Below, in pieces: positions 1 to 7,292 of a stretch of DNA of 8,970 nt. The position numbers were made by a program, and so were the translations under genes. The stretch's first letter is position 1, and each line of letters starts with the position of its first letter. The notes below the pieces were generated by a model. It made no database searches. It worked only from the letters and a program-made list of their open reading frames with translations, and was not told where the DNA came from. Origin of the DNA: Gammaproteobacteria bacterium (lineage in GTDB: Bacteria > Pseudomonadota > Gammaproteobacteria > GCA-001735895); the NCBI GenBank assembly GCA_029864065.1, contig JAOTUD010000068.1, forward strand, positions 1 to 8,970, in the 5' to 3' direction.

Positions 1-3000
1 TGGTGTTCATGCCGAGAAACGATTCGACCCAGAAAGAATGTGAATTCGCGCTCGAACTGATGGCCTACGAAGAGGGACAGATAGTACTGGGTTGGCGCGA
101 CGTGCCGACAGACAACAGTTGCCTGGGTTTTAGCGTCAAACCGAAAGAACCGGTGATACGCCAGTTTTTCATCAGCCGCGGAGAAAATTGCGCCGATATC
201 GCCGCATTCGAACGCAAATTGTTCGTTATCAGGAAGCGAGCACACTTCAGAATTCGAAAACTGAAACCCGAGAACCACGATGAGTTTTACGTGGCTTCCA
301 TGTCTACCAGCACCCTGCTGTACAAGGGAATGGTGCTGGCGCTGAACCTGCCGAATTATTTCCTCGATCTCAACGATGAACGCGTCGAGTCGGCCCTGGC
401 GTTGGTACATCAACGTTTCTCGACCAACACCTTTCCGAGTTGGGAACTGGCCCAGCCGTTCCGTTTCCTGTGCCACAACGGCGAGATCAATACCGTACGC
501 GGCAATATCAACTGGATGCAGGCGCGGCGGGCAAACATGCAATCCGAGCTCATTGGCGAAGATCTCGAAAAACTCTGGCCGCTGATTGGCGATGGTAACT
601 CCGACTCGGCGACCTTTGACAACGCCCTGGAACTGCTGGTCGCTGGTGGATACTCCCTGGTCCACGCGGTGATGCTGATGATCCCCGAGGCATGGCTGGA
701 CAATCCTCTAATGGATGACAATCGCCGGGCATTTTACGAGTATCACGCCGCGCTGATGGAACCCTGGGACGGACCGGCCGCGATAGCCTTCACCGATGGA
801 CGTCAAATTGGCGCCACCCTCGATCGCAACGGGCTGCGACCGGCTCGTTACCTGATAACAGATGACGATACCGTGGTGATGGCATCGGAGATGGGCGTGC
901 TCGACATCCCCGAAGAAAAGATCGTCAAGAAGTGGCGACTGCAACCCGGGAAGATGTTCCTGATCGATCTAGAACAGGGACGCATCATCGATGATGAAGA
1001 GCTCAAGGAACAGCTGGCGGGCGCCAAACCCTATCAGCAATGGCTAAATGAAACCCAGGTGAAACTCGCAGACGTGCCGGCAGAAGTGGCGGCCATGGTC
1101 CCGGATTCGGCCACCCTGCTCGATCGCCAGCAAGCGTTTGGCTACACCCGTGAAGACATCGATTTTTTCCTCAAGCCGATGGCGCTTACCGGTCAGGACC
1201 CGGTTGGCGCGATGGGCCGCGACATTCCGCCGGCGATACTATCGCATCGCGCCAAGAATCTATTCGACTACTTCAAGCAGAATTTCGCGCAGGTGACCAA
1301 TCCGCCGATCGATCCGATCCGTGAAGAACTGGTAATGTCACTGGTTTCGTTGATCGGCCCCAGGCCAAATTTGCTGAATCTCAAAACCGGCGGCAAACAC
1401 AAGCGCCTCGAGGTTCACCAACCTATTCTCTCCAGCGTCGACCTGGAGAAAATTCGCCGCATAGAGGATTTCGAACAGAGCGCTTTCAGAACCTACACGC
1501 TGGAACTTGTCTATCCTGCAGTCGAAGGCAGTGCAGGAATGGAAGAGGCGATCGACCGTCTGTGCGAAAAGGCCGGCAAGGTCGTCAGGGAACGCGGTTA
1601 CAACATTCTCATCCTGTCGGATCGGGGAATCGATGCCGATTCCATTGCGATACCGGCACTATTGGCAACCGGTGCGGTACACCACTATTTGATCCGGGAG
1701 GGGCTGCGTACCGATGTCGGCATCGTGCTGGAAACCGGCGAGGCACGCCAGGTTCACGACTTCTGCCTGCTGGCCGGATACGGCGCAGAGGCGATCAATC
1801 CCTACCTGGCGCTCGACAGCATTACCCACATACTGCCCAGGCTTGACAACGAGCTGACCGTGGAGGAAGCCCATCACCGTTACATTAAAGCAGTCAACAA
1901 GGGCATGCTGAAGGTAATGTCGAAAATGGGGATCTCGACCTACCAGTCCTATTGCGGGGCACAGATTTTCGATGCGGTAGGCCTTGCAAGCCAGTTTGTC
2001 GAGAAATACTTTTACGGAACCGCTACCGCGATAGAAGGTGTCGGCCTCGATGAAATCGCCGAGGAGACGGTTCGACGCCACAAGGCGGCCTACGGCGATC
2101 AACCGGCGCTGCGCAACGCGCTCGAGATCGGTGGTGAGTTGGCCTTCCGTCACCGCGGCGAGAATCACGTCTGGACACCGGAGACTATCTCGCTGCTGCA
2201 ACATGCGGTGCGTTCCGGCGACTACGGCAAGTACCAGCAATATGCCGAAATCATGAATCGCCCAGGCGACCGGGTAAAAAACCTGCGGGGACTATTCGAA
2301 TTTAAATTCGATCGCGATCCCGTACCTGTCGAGGAAGTCGAACCGGCCGAGGAAATTGTCCAACGCTTCGCCACTGGAGCAATGTCTTTCGGTTCCATCT
2401 CGTGGGAGGCGCATACCACGCTGGCGATTGCCATGAACCGTCTCGGTGGGCGCTCCAATACCGGTGAAGGCGGTGAGGAAGCCGAACGTTTCGGCACCTT
2501 ACCCAACGGCGACTCGATGCGCTCCCGGGTAAAACAGATTGCCTCGGGTCGCTTCGGTGTTAGCGCCGAGTACCTGGTGAATGCGGACGATATCCAGATC
2601 AAGATGGCTCAGGGTGCCAAGCCGGGTGAAGGTGGTCAGCTGCCTGGACACAAGGTCAATGAGTGGATTGCAAGGGTCAGGCATTCAACGCCCGGTGTCG
2701 GCCTGATCTCGCCACCACCGCACCACGACATCTATTCGATCGAAGACCTGGCGCAGTTGATCCACGATCTGAAGAATGTGAATCCGCAAGCCAGAATCAG
2801 CGTCAAGCTGGTATCGGAAGTCGGCGTGGGTACCGTGGCTGCCGGGGTTGCCAAGGCGCATGCAGATCACGTTCTGATATCAGGTTCGGAAGGCGGTACC
2901 GGCGCGAGCCCGCTAACCTCCACCATGCATGCCGGCTCGGAATGGGAGATAGGCCTGGCAGAGACCCACCAGACCCTGGTTCTCAATGATCTGCGCGGAC

Positions 3001-4367
3001 GTATCGCGGTGCAGGCAGACGGTGGCATGCGCAGCGGCCGCGATGTTGTGATCGCGGCCTTACTGGGGGCGGACGAAGTTGGCTTCGGCACCATCGCATT
3101 GATCGCGGAAGGTTGCATCATGATGCGTAAATGCCATCTCAATACCTGCCCGGTGGGTGTTGCCACGCAAGATCCCGAACTGCGCAAGCGATTTACCGCG
3201 CGACCGGAAGATGTCGTCAACTTTTTCATGTTCGTGGCCGAGGACGTACGCGAATGGATGGCCAAACTCGGCTACCGTAGCTACAACGAAATGATCGGTC
3301 ATGCAGACCGTCTCGATACGCACAGCGCTTTTCAGCACTGGAAAGCGAAGGGGCTGGATTTCAGCGGCATTTTCACGGTACCGGATGCCGGCAAGGAAGT
3401 TGCCATCTTCAATTGCGAAAGCCAGGATCACGGACTCGACCAGGCGCTTGATCGCATGCTCATCGAAAAAACGGCTGCGGCACTGGAGCATGGAAAGCAG
3501 GTACGTCTGGAAGACGTAGTGGTCAGCAACGTAAATCGTTCGGTGGGCGCCATGTTGTCCGGTGAAGTCGCGCGCCGTTATGGTCACGCCGGCCTGCCGA
3601 CCGACACGATTTACATAAAGTCCAGGGGCAACGGTGGTCAAAGCTTCGGCGCTTTCCTTGCTTCGGGCATCACCCTGGAGCTGGTGGGAGAGGCAAACGA
3701 CTATACCGGCAAGGGCCTGTCAGGTGGGCGCATCATCGTCTATCCACCGCCCGAATCGCCGATCAAGGCTGATGAAAATATCATTATCGGTAATACCGTT
3801 TTGTACGGCGCGATTGACGGGGAAGTATTCTTTTCCGGTGTTGCCGGTGAACGCTTCTGTGTTCGTAACTCCGGCGCGATCGCCGTGGTGGAGGGCGTTG
3901 GGGACCATGGCTGTGAATACATGACCGGAGGCTGCGTGGTTGTACTTGGCCAGACCGGCAGAAATTTCGCCGCCGGCATGAGCGGCGGGGTCGCCTACGT
4001 GCTGGACGCGGATGGCATGTTCGAGCGGCGCTGCAATCTTGCGATGGTAGATCTCGAACCGATCACCGACGAAGACGACGCGCTGGAGAATACCGAACAC
4101 CAGGGCGGCGACCTGGAGGCTCATGGACTGGTGGATATCATGCATGACCTGTCCCGCTGCGATGATCAGCGACTGAGGATGCTGATCGAAAAACACCATC
4201 AGCTTACCGGTAGCGCCAAGGCGGCTGCGATCCTCGAGGACTGGGATGGTTACCGATCACGTTTCGTCAAGGTTATGCCGGTGGAGTATCGCAAGGCGCT
4301 GCAAAAGATGCAGGAACAGGCCAATGATGCCGACAATTCAAGTGTCAGCATGGCGGTAGGGGTCTGA
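1..4367 (+). CDS. gltB: Glutamate synthase (NADPH) large (alpha) subunit, 5'-partial
   Basis: This subunit splits glutamine and transfers the ammonia internally to 2-oxoglutarate, making glutamate in the cytoplasm together with GltD. The frame is open to the left edge and the first visible residues (VFMPRND) align near residue 95-100 of family members. About 100 residues, including the catalytic N-terminal Cys of the class II amidotransferase, are therefore outside the window; the GTG at base 3 is not a real start. Numbering from base 3, the rest of the amidotransferase domain includes CHNGEINT (157-164). The central domain is about 370-690 and the FMN synthase domain about 775-1140, with KPGEGGQLPG at 873-882. 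The 3Fe-4S cysteines are C1038, C1044 and C1049 with the family spacing. The C-terminal GXGXG beta-helix domain is about 1180-1400. The cluster context (CIMMRKCHLNTCPVG) differs from the enteric type (CKYLRICHLNNCATG) and resembles the form common in other bacteria. The gene ends in TGA, 70 bases before gltD. Its promoter lies outside the window. Confidence 0.97.
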   Translation, partial: VFMPRNDSTQKECEFALELMAYEEGQIVLGWRDVPTDNSCLGFSVKPKEPVIRQFFISRGENCADIAAFERKLFVIRKRAHFRIRKLKPENHDEFYVASMSTSTLLYKGMVLALNLPNYFLDLNDERVESALALVHQRFSTNTFPSWELAQPFRFLCHNGEINTVRGNINWMQARRANMQSELIGEDLEKLWPLIGDGNSDSATFDNALELLVAGGYSLVHAVMLMIPEAWLDNPLMDDNRRAFYEYHAALMEPWDGPAAIAFTDGRQIGATLDRNGLRPARYLITDDDTVVMASEMGVLDIPEEKIVKKWRLQPGKMFLIDLEQGRIIDDEELKEQLAGAKPYQQWLNETQVKLADVPAEVAAMVPDSATLLDRQQAFGYTREDIDFFLKPMALTGQDPVGAMGRDIPPAILSHRAKNLFDYFKQNFAQVTNPPIDPIREELVMSLVSLIGPRPNLLNLKTGGKHKRLEVHQPILSSVDLEKIRRIEDFEQSAFRTYTLELVYPAVEGSAGMEEAIDRLCEKAGKVVRERGYNILILSDRGIDADSIAIPALLATGAVHHYLIREGLRTDVGIVLETGEARQVHDFCLLAGYGAEAINPYLALDSITHILPRLDNELTVEEAHHRYIKAVNKGMLKVMSKMGISTYQSYCGAQIFDAVGLASQFVEKYFYGTATAIEGVGLDEIAEETVRRHKAAYGDQPALRNALEIGGELAFRHRGENHVWTPETISLLQHAVRSGDYGKYQQYAEIMNRPGDRVKNLRGLFEFKFDRDPVPVEEVEPAEEIVQRFATGAMSFGSISWEAHTTLAIAMNRLGGRSNTGEGGEEAERFGTLPNGDSMRSRVKQIASGRFGVSAEYLVNADDIQIKMAQGAKPGEGGQLPGHKVNEWIARVRHSTPGVGLISPPPHHDIYSIEDLAQLIHDLKNVNPQARISVKLVSEVGVGTVAAGVAKAHADHVLISGSEGGTGASPLTSTMHAGSEWEIGLAETHQTLVLNDLRGRIAVQADGGMRSGRDVVIAALLGADEVGFGTIALIAEGCIMMRKCHLNTCPVGVATQDPELRKRFTARPEDVVNFFMFVAEDVREWMAKLGYRSYNEMIGHADRLDTHSAFQHWKAKGLDFSGIFTVPDAGKEVAIFNCESQDHGLDQALDRMLIEKTAAALEHGKQVRLEDVVVSNVNRSVGAMLSGEVARRYGHAGLPTDTIYIKSRGNGGQSFGAFLASGITLELVGEANDYTGKGLSGGRIIVYPPPESPIKADENIIIGNTVLYGAIDGEVFFSGVAGERFCVRNSGAIAVVEGVGDHGCEYMTGGCVVVLGQTGRNFAAGMSGGVAYVLDADGMFERRCNLAMVDLEPITDEDDALENTEHQGGDLEAHGLVDIMHDLSRCDDQRLRMLIEKHHQLTGSAKAAAILEDWDGYRSRFVKVMPVEYRKALQKMQEQANDADNSSVSMAVGV

Positions 4368-4370
4368 TCA

Positions 4371-4445
4371 ATGAATCAACCTAAAATGTGGATCGACGCA
4401 GAGAGCTTTGTATTCCCGCCAAATAAGGGGTTTAACCATGGGTAA
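4371..4445 (+). CDS. Possible 24-aa ORF coupling gltB to gltD
   Basis: An ATG lies three bases after the gltB stop codon. It is preceded by AGGGG (4358-4362), with 8 bases between, which is a reasonable ribosome binding site located inside the end of gltB. The frame encodes 24 residues, beginning MNQPKMWIDAES. It ends in a TAA that overlaps the fourth to sixth bases of gltD, so ribosomes finishing it would stop on top of the gltD start. I do not recognise the peptide. It could be a real small protein, a translational-coupling device, or a chance frame in a short spacer. Its length gives no statistical support, so the evidence is position and ribosome binding site only. Confidence 0.25.
   Translation: MNQPKMWIDAESFVFPPNKGFNHG
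4425..4430 (+). promoter_or_regulatory. Ribosome binding site deciding the gltD start
   Basis: AAGGGG sits 7 bases before the ATG at 4438. It supports that ATG over the in-frame TTG at 4408, which would add ten residues upstream of the conserved GltD N-terminus MGKPTGF. Confidence 0.75.
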
Positions 4446-5877
4446 ACCTACCGGATTCATGGAAATCCGCCGTCGTGATCGAAGCTACGCGCCGGTCGAG
4501 GATCGCCTCGGGCATTATGCTGAATTTGTGCTGCCACTCGGAGAAGATGGAACGCGCGAACAGGCCGCGAGATGCATGGACTGCGGTATTCCATTTTGCC
4601 ATCACGGATGCCCGGTAAACAACATCATACCGGAGTGGAACGACCTGGTTTATCACGGCGACTGGCGTGAGGCCCTGAATGTGCTGCACTCTACCAATAA
4701 TTTTCCTGAATTTACCGGACGGCTCTGCCCTGCGCCCTGCGAGGCATCCTGCACCCTGAACCTCGATGACGCCCCGGTAACGATCAAGACCATCGAATGT
4801 GCAATCGTCGATCGCGGCTGGCAGGAAGGCTGGATCGAGCCGCAGATACCGGCCCGAAAAACCGGCAAACGCGTGGCGGTCATCGGCTCCGGGCCTGCCG
4901 GACTGGCGAGCGCTCAACAGTTGGCGCGCGCCGGCCACCAGGTCGTTTTGTTCGAAAAGCAGCGCCGCATGGGGGGACTGCTGCGTTACGGAATTCCTGA
5001 CTTCAAGATGGAGACTGTGGCGATCGACAGGCGCATCGCACAGATGCAGGCCGAAGGCGTACGCTTTCGCCCGAACAGTCACGTCGGGGTCAATGTACCC
5101 GCCAAACAACTGCGCCAGCACTACGACGCCATCGTGCTGGCCTGCGGCTCGGAGCATCCACGGGACCTCGAGGTGCCCGGGCGGGACGCGGATGGCGTAC
5201 ATTTCGCGATGGATTTCCTGACCCAGCAGAATCGTCGGGTGAGCGGCGAAGCCTTTTCTGAGGACGATATTCTCGCGACCGGCAAACACGTCGTCGTCAT
5301 CGGTGGCGGCGATACCGGGGCCGACTGCGTCGGCACCTCCAACCGGCAGGGCGCCGCCAGCGTTACCCAGCTCGAGATCATGCCGCGTCCACCGGAACAG
5401 GAAGACAAACTGCTGACCTGGCCCAACTGGCCGCTAAAACTCCGAACCTCGACTTCTCACGACGAGGGTTGCGAACGGGACTGGTCGGTGGCGACCCGAT
5501 CGATCTCCAGCGAAAACGGGGTCGTAACCGGCCTCGACCTGGTACGCCTGCAATGGCAGCAGGACGAAAACGGGCAGTGGCAAATGTCAGAAGTCGAGGG
5601 CAGTGAATTTACCATCAAGGTGGAACTGATCCTGCTGGCGATGGGTTTTGTCCACCCGGTTCACGAGGGAATGCTGGCCGAACTCGGGATCGATCTGGAT
5701 AGCCGGGGAAACATCGACGCCACCGAGTCCAACTATCGAACTTCGGTTAAAAGGGTATTCGCCTGTGGCGATTCACGACGCGGGCAATCGTTAGTGGTCT
5801 GGGCAATACGGGAAGGACGCCAGGCCGCCCGGGCCATAGACGAATACCTGATGGGTTTTTCCGAACTACCACGCTAG
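4438..5877 (+). CDS. gltD: Glutamate synthase (NADPH) small (beta) subunit
   Basis: This FAD protein takes electrons from NADPH and passes them through iron-sulfur clusters to the FMN site of GltB. The 479-residue length is close to the usual 470-490. The start chosen is ATG 4438: it has a good ribosome binding site and gives the family N-terminus MGKPTGFMEI. Cysteines for the two N-terminal 4Fe-4S clusters are at 46, 49, 54 and 58 (CMDCGIPFCHHGC) and at 97, 101 and 105 (CPAPCEASC). The FAD-binding dinucleotide fold starts at VIGSGPAG (148-155). The NADPH-binding fold has VIGGGDTGAD (287-296). The C-terminal FAD motif ACGDSRRGQS begins at 442. The gene is in the normal gltB-gltD order and surely in the same operon. 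No truncation or missing key residue is seen. In many gammaproteobacteria another housekeeping gene follows gltD; here a gene-poor region follows instead. Confidence 0.98.
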   Translation: MGKPTGFMEIRRRDRSYAPVEDRLGHYAEFVLPLGEDGTREQAARCMDCGIPFCHHGCPVNNIIPEWNDLVYHGDWREALNVLHSTNNFPEFTGRLCPAPCEASCTLNLDDAPVTIKTIECAIVDRGWQEGWIEPQIPARKTGKRVAVIGSGPAGLASAQQLARAGHQVVLFEKQRRMGGLLRYGIPDFKMETVAIDRRIAQMQAEGVRFRPNSHVGVNVPAKQLRQHYDAIVLACGSEHPRDLEVPGRDADGVHFAMDFLTQQNRRVSGEAFSEDDILATGKHVVVIGGGDTGADCVGTSNRQGAASVTQLEIMPRPPEQEDKLLTWPNWPLKLRTSTSHDEGCERDWSVATRSISSENGVVTGLDLVRLQWQQDENGQWQMSEVEGSEFTIKVELILLAMGFVHPVHEGMLAELGIDLDSRGNIDATESNYRTSVKRVFACGDSRRGQSLVVWAIREGRQAARAIDEYLMGFSELPR

Positions 5878-5930
5878 CCGCGGTCTCGTCTCGACGCCCT
5901 GACGACCAGACCTCAGGTAACAATACGGAT

Positions 5931-5972
5931 CGGAGAGCAATTTCCTCTAATATTGGAATCGATTGCTCTCTG
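5931..5972. terminator. Long hairpin after gltD, possible transcript end
   Basis: GAGAGCAAT (5933-5941) and ATTGCTCTC (5962-5970) form a perfect 9-bp stem, extended to 11 bp by one G-T pair and one C-G pair. An inner TTCC (5942-5945) and GGAA (5955-5958) can pair as well. It starts 54 bases after the gltD stop codon, a natural place for the end of the gltBD transcript. No run of T follows on either strand, so it is not a standard intrinsic terminator. It may act as a 3'-end stabiliser or only as a structured spacer. Confidence 0.4.
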
Positions 5973-5983
5973 ACACCTTTAAT

Positions 5984-6217
5984 CTAGTTCCTGGGATTTG
6001 GAGTTTCCTGAGTTTTACGGACTGAGGCATCGTAATTATTCCTGATTTCGTTGATTACCCGTGTAAGAGTATCGAAATCAACCGTTTCGAATCCGGGTAT
6101 CTTTTTCAGAATCAAACCGGTGTTTTCGGATACGTCACCATCGGTCAGTCAAGATCCGTAATCATCCTCAATCAGATTCACGGTATCGTTGAGTGGATCC
6201 TCGGTGAGAAGTGGCAT
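5984..6217 (-). pseudogene. Short ORF split by an in-frame TGA (hypothetical, probably decayed)
   Basis: From ATG 6217 the - strand reads 22 residues (beginning MPLLTEDPLNDTVNLIEDDY), then TGA at 6149-6151. The same frame then continues for 54 more residues (ending TRKTQ-like, exact end KTQETPNPRN) to TAG at 5984-5986. Both halves have similar acidic, hydrophilic, protein-like composition, and the second half contains a plausible amphipathic helix (VDFDTLTRVINEIRNNY). This fits a 77-residue gene with one nonsense change, perhaps Trp TGG to TGA. Only a weak GGGAA precedes the ATG. I recognise no family. Alternatives are a chance open frame or two separate short frames. Selenocysteine is unlikely because no SECIS-like hairpin is evident right after the TGA. 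Confidence 0.3.
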
Positions 6218-6278
6218 GGTGACGGTTCCCGAACGACGTAGGGGAACCATCCAACCAAGTAGAGTGAAAGACAAAGGG

Positions 6279-6303
6279 ATCAGGGAATATTGTTAACCCT
6301 GAT
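6279..6303. repeat. Perfect 7-bp inverted repeat (hairpin)
   Basis: ATCAGGG (6279-6285) and CCCTGAT (6297-6303) flank an 11-base AT-rich loop. It ends five bases before the ATG at 6309. There is no T-run on the + strand. It may be incidental or could hide the translation start of the following small frame. Confidence 0.35.
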
Positions 6304-6308
6304 TACCT

Positions 6309-6512
6309 ATGAATCTGAACTATAAAAATTGGAAAGAGTTTGGAATGAAATCCCCGTTTGACGTGTACCCTATTTCCAGGGTCCACCGAAAATTTGGGGT
6401 TCCGCTACGAACCAGGCCCCGACTGGTAACAAAACTGGTAAAGATTATGTTGAAAAGAGGAGGATACCCTGGTAATCCGCGGATTCCCCATCAAGGTGAC
6501 GTAATCTCATAA
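6309..6512 (+). CDS. Hypothetical basic small protein (67 aa)
   Basis: The frame encodes 67 residues rich in Lys and Arg, especially in the middle (RVHRKFGVPLRTRPRLVTK, then MLKRGG), with several Pro and Gly. No signal peptide, membrane segment or metal-binding cysteine is visible, and I recognise no family. The ATG at 6309 has no clear ribosome binding site. An internal ATG at 6345 (residue 13) has a purine-rich GGAAAGAG (6331-6338) 6 bases upstream and would give a 55-residue product. It lies alone in the AT-richer, gene-poor region after gltD. It could be a small DNA- or RNA-binding protein, a decayed gene piece, or a chance frame. Confidence 0.3.
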   Translation: MNLNYKNWKEFGMKSPFDVYPISRVHRKFGVPLRTRPRLVTKLVKIMLKRGGYPGNPRIPHQGDVIS

Positions 6513-6520
6513 TCCATTGG

Positions 6521-6565
6521 TCGCCGGTTTTCCCGCGGGGCGCAAGCGAGTCCAGCCGGGCCCAC
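6521..6565. other. Short GC-rich patch in AT-richer spacer
   Basis: A roughly 45-base patch is clearly richer in G and C than the DNA around it. It contains the perfect palindromes CCCGCGGG (6532-6539) and GGGCCC (6558-6563). No reading frame or known RNA fits. It may be a fragment of a transferred element or a repeat. Between it and 6730 I see nothing else supportable. Confidence 0.3.
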
Positions 6566-6730
6566 CACCCTTCCCTTTTGAAATCAATTAGTTACGTGAA
6601 ACCTGGGCTAGGGATACGTGGACTATTAGTCTACCGTTCTCCGCTTGAAAAATCCTGGGAATTTCCGCTTCAAAGTGGCCCATATTACCCGAAGGAGGAG
6701 ATAGCAGACCTGAAATGCCTCGGATAATTG

Positions 6731-6910
6731 CTAACGGCTTTGATCTGGCTGTTTACCGAGGTACCGACTCAACAATTCGATTAAACCCTTAACGCGCGGG
6801 ATTTGATCGTCGTCTGAATATTCCGTATTCGCCGTGCTATCTAGAACCAGGGATTCGTCCTTGTTCGCATCGGTATTTTCTTTCGCTTCTGTGTTTTCGG
6901 GGTGAGTCAT
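6731..6910 (-). CDS. Hypothetical acidic small protein (59 aa)
   Basis: From ATG 6910 to TAG at 6731-6733 the - strand encodes 59 residues. The first 35 are hydrophilic and rich in Asp, Glu, Asn and Thr (starting MTHPENTEAKENTDANKDES). The C-terminal part (IPRVKGLIELLSRYLGKQ, about 37-54) could form an amphipathic helix. AGGG (6918-6921) lies 7 bases before the ATG as a modest ribosome binding site. An in-frame stop upstream fixes ATG 6910 as the only good start. No Cys, signal peptide or membrane segment is seen, and no family is recognised. The ordered composition and start signal make it more credible than most short frames here, but length alone does not prove it. Confidence 0.35.
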   Translation of the reverse strand: MTHPENTEAKENTDANKDESLVLDSTANTEYSDDDQIPRVKGLIELLSRYLGKQPDQSR

Positions 6911-6972
6911 GAGTACGCCCTGTAATCTCGTACCGCATCATTTTTACCCGTTCAATTAAATATTGGTGTGAA

Positions 6973-7074
6973 ATGGCTCACGCTGAAGGTGAAAAAGCGG
7001 ACGCTGGGAAATTATCGGCAGGCGGCAAAAAAACGACCTATTCTGTTGAAAACTCGAAAAAAATGGAGGGCTGA
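6973..7074 (+). CDS. Very short hypothetical ORF (33 aa)
   Basis: ATG 6973 opens a 33-codon frame rich in Lys, Gly and Ala (starting MAHAEGEKADAGKLSAGGKK), ending in TGA at 7072-7074. It diverges from the 59-residue frame on the other strand with 62 bases between. No good ribosome binding site is seen. Its end overlaps the left inverted repeat at 7038-7055. It is most likely a chance frame or a piece of a mobile-element end. Confidence 0.15.
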   Translation: MAHAEGEKADAGKLSAGGKKTTYSVENSKKMEG

Positions 7075-7253
7075 TTTTCTGCAGAATACCAAAACAATCT
7101 GAACTCCGCACAGCACTTGGTAGCTAAGCTCACCAGTAGCCCTGCCGGTCGAGATAGATAGTTATAGCCCCCCCAATATGTTAATTTTTTAAAATCGTTA
7201 TATCGAAAATATTTTCTCCGAGGAGAAAAAATTGGAGTTTTTCAACAGAATAG
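7038..7253. mobile_element. Inverted-repeat pair resembling insertion-sequence ends (relic or MITE-like)
   Basis: CTATTCTGTTGAAAACTC (7038-7055) recurs inverted at 7235-7253 as CTATTCTGTTGAAAAACTC when read on the - strand. The two differ by a single added A. The 179 bases between them encode no transposase. The motif GAGTTTTTCAACAGAAT resembles, from memory, the termini of IS5/IS1182-type elements in proteobacteria. The pair could be the ends of a small non-autonomous element or two ends left by separate insertions. No obvious target-site duplication is visible next to the outer edges. The right copy lies 40 bases beyond the stop of the transcarbamylase gene. Confidence 0.45.
7212..7229 (-). 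terminator. AT-rich hairpin, possible terminator of the transcarbamylase gene
   Basis: On the - strand TTTTCTC, a CTCG loop and GAGAAAA make a 7-bp perfect stem followed by TATTTTC. It lies about 63 bases downstream of the transcarbamylase stop codon, inside the inverted-repeat pair. The stem is AT-rich and short, so termination would be weak. It is nearly symmetric and could work in either direction. Confidence 0.35.
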
Positions 7254-7292
7254 ATCCTCGTCGTGAAATCTCATTTATCTTTCGCTGCCCAC

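Noticed and set aside
1659..2240. Long - strand frames opposite gltB (also 3060-3641 and 3720-4199)
   Set aside because: All are antisense to conserved GltB domains and carry no family signature; GC-rich genes commonly produce such frames.
4408..4437. TTG start for gltD giving ten extra residues
   Set aside because: It has no ribosome binding site, and the ATG at 4438 has one and gives the conserved N-terminus.
4432..5289. 285-codon open frame on the - strand opposite gltD
   Set aside because: It lies antisense to a clearly real gltD, has no recognisable motifs and its composition is that of a shadow frame.
6057..6098. tRNA-like piece: ACCCG and CGGGT around TTCGAATCC
   Set aside because: It resembles a T-arm and acceptor pair, but the span is only about 42 bases with no D-arm or anticodon arm.
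6455..6480. GGATACCCTGGTAATCC resembling the conserved 16S rRNA site around position 800
   Set aside because: The similarity stops after about a dozen bases and no other rRNA sequence surrounds it.
7168..7174. Run of seven C, possible phase-variation tract
   Set aside because: It lies in no reading frame and not between clear promoter elements, so there is nothing to switch.
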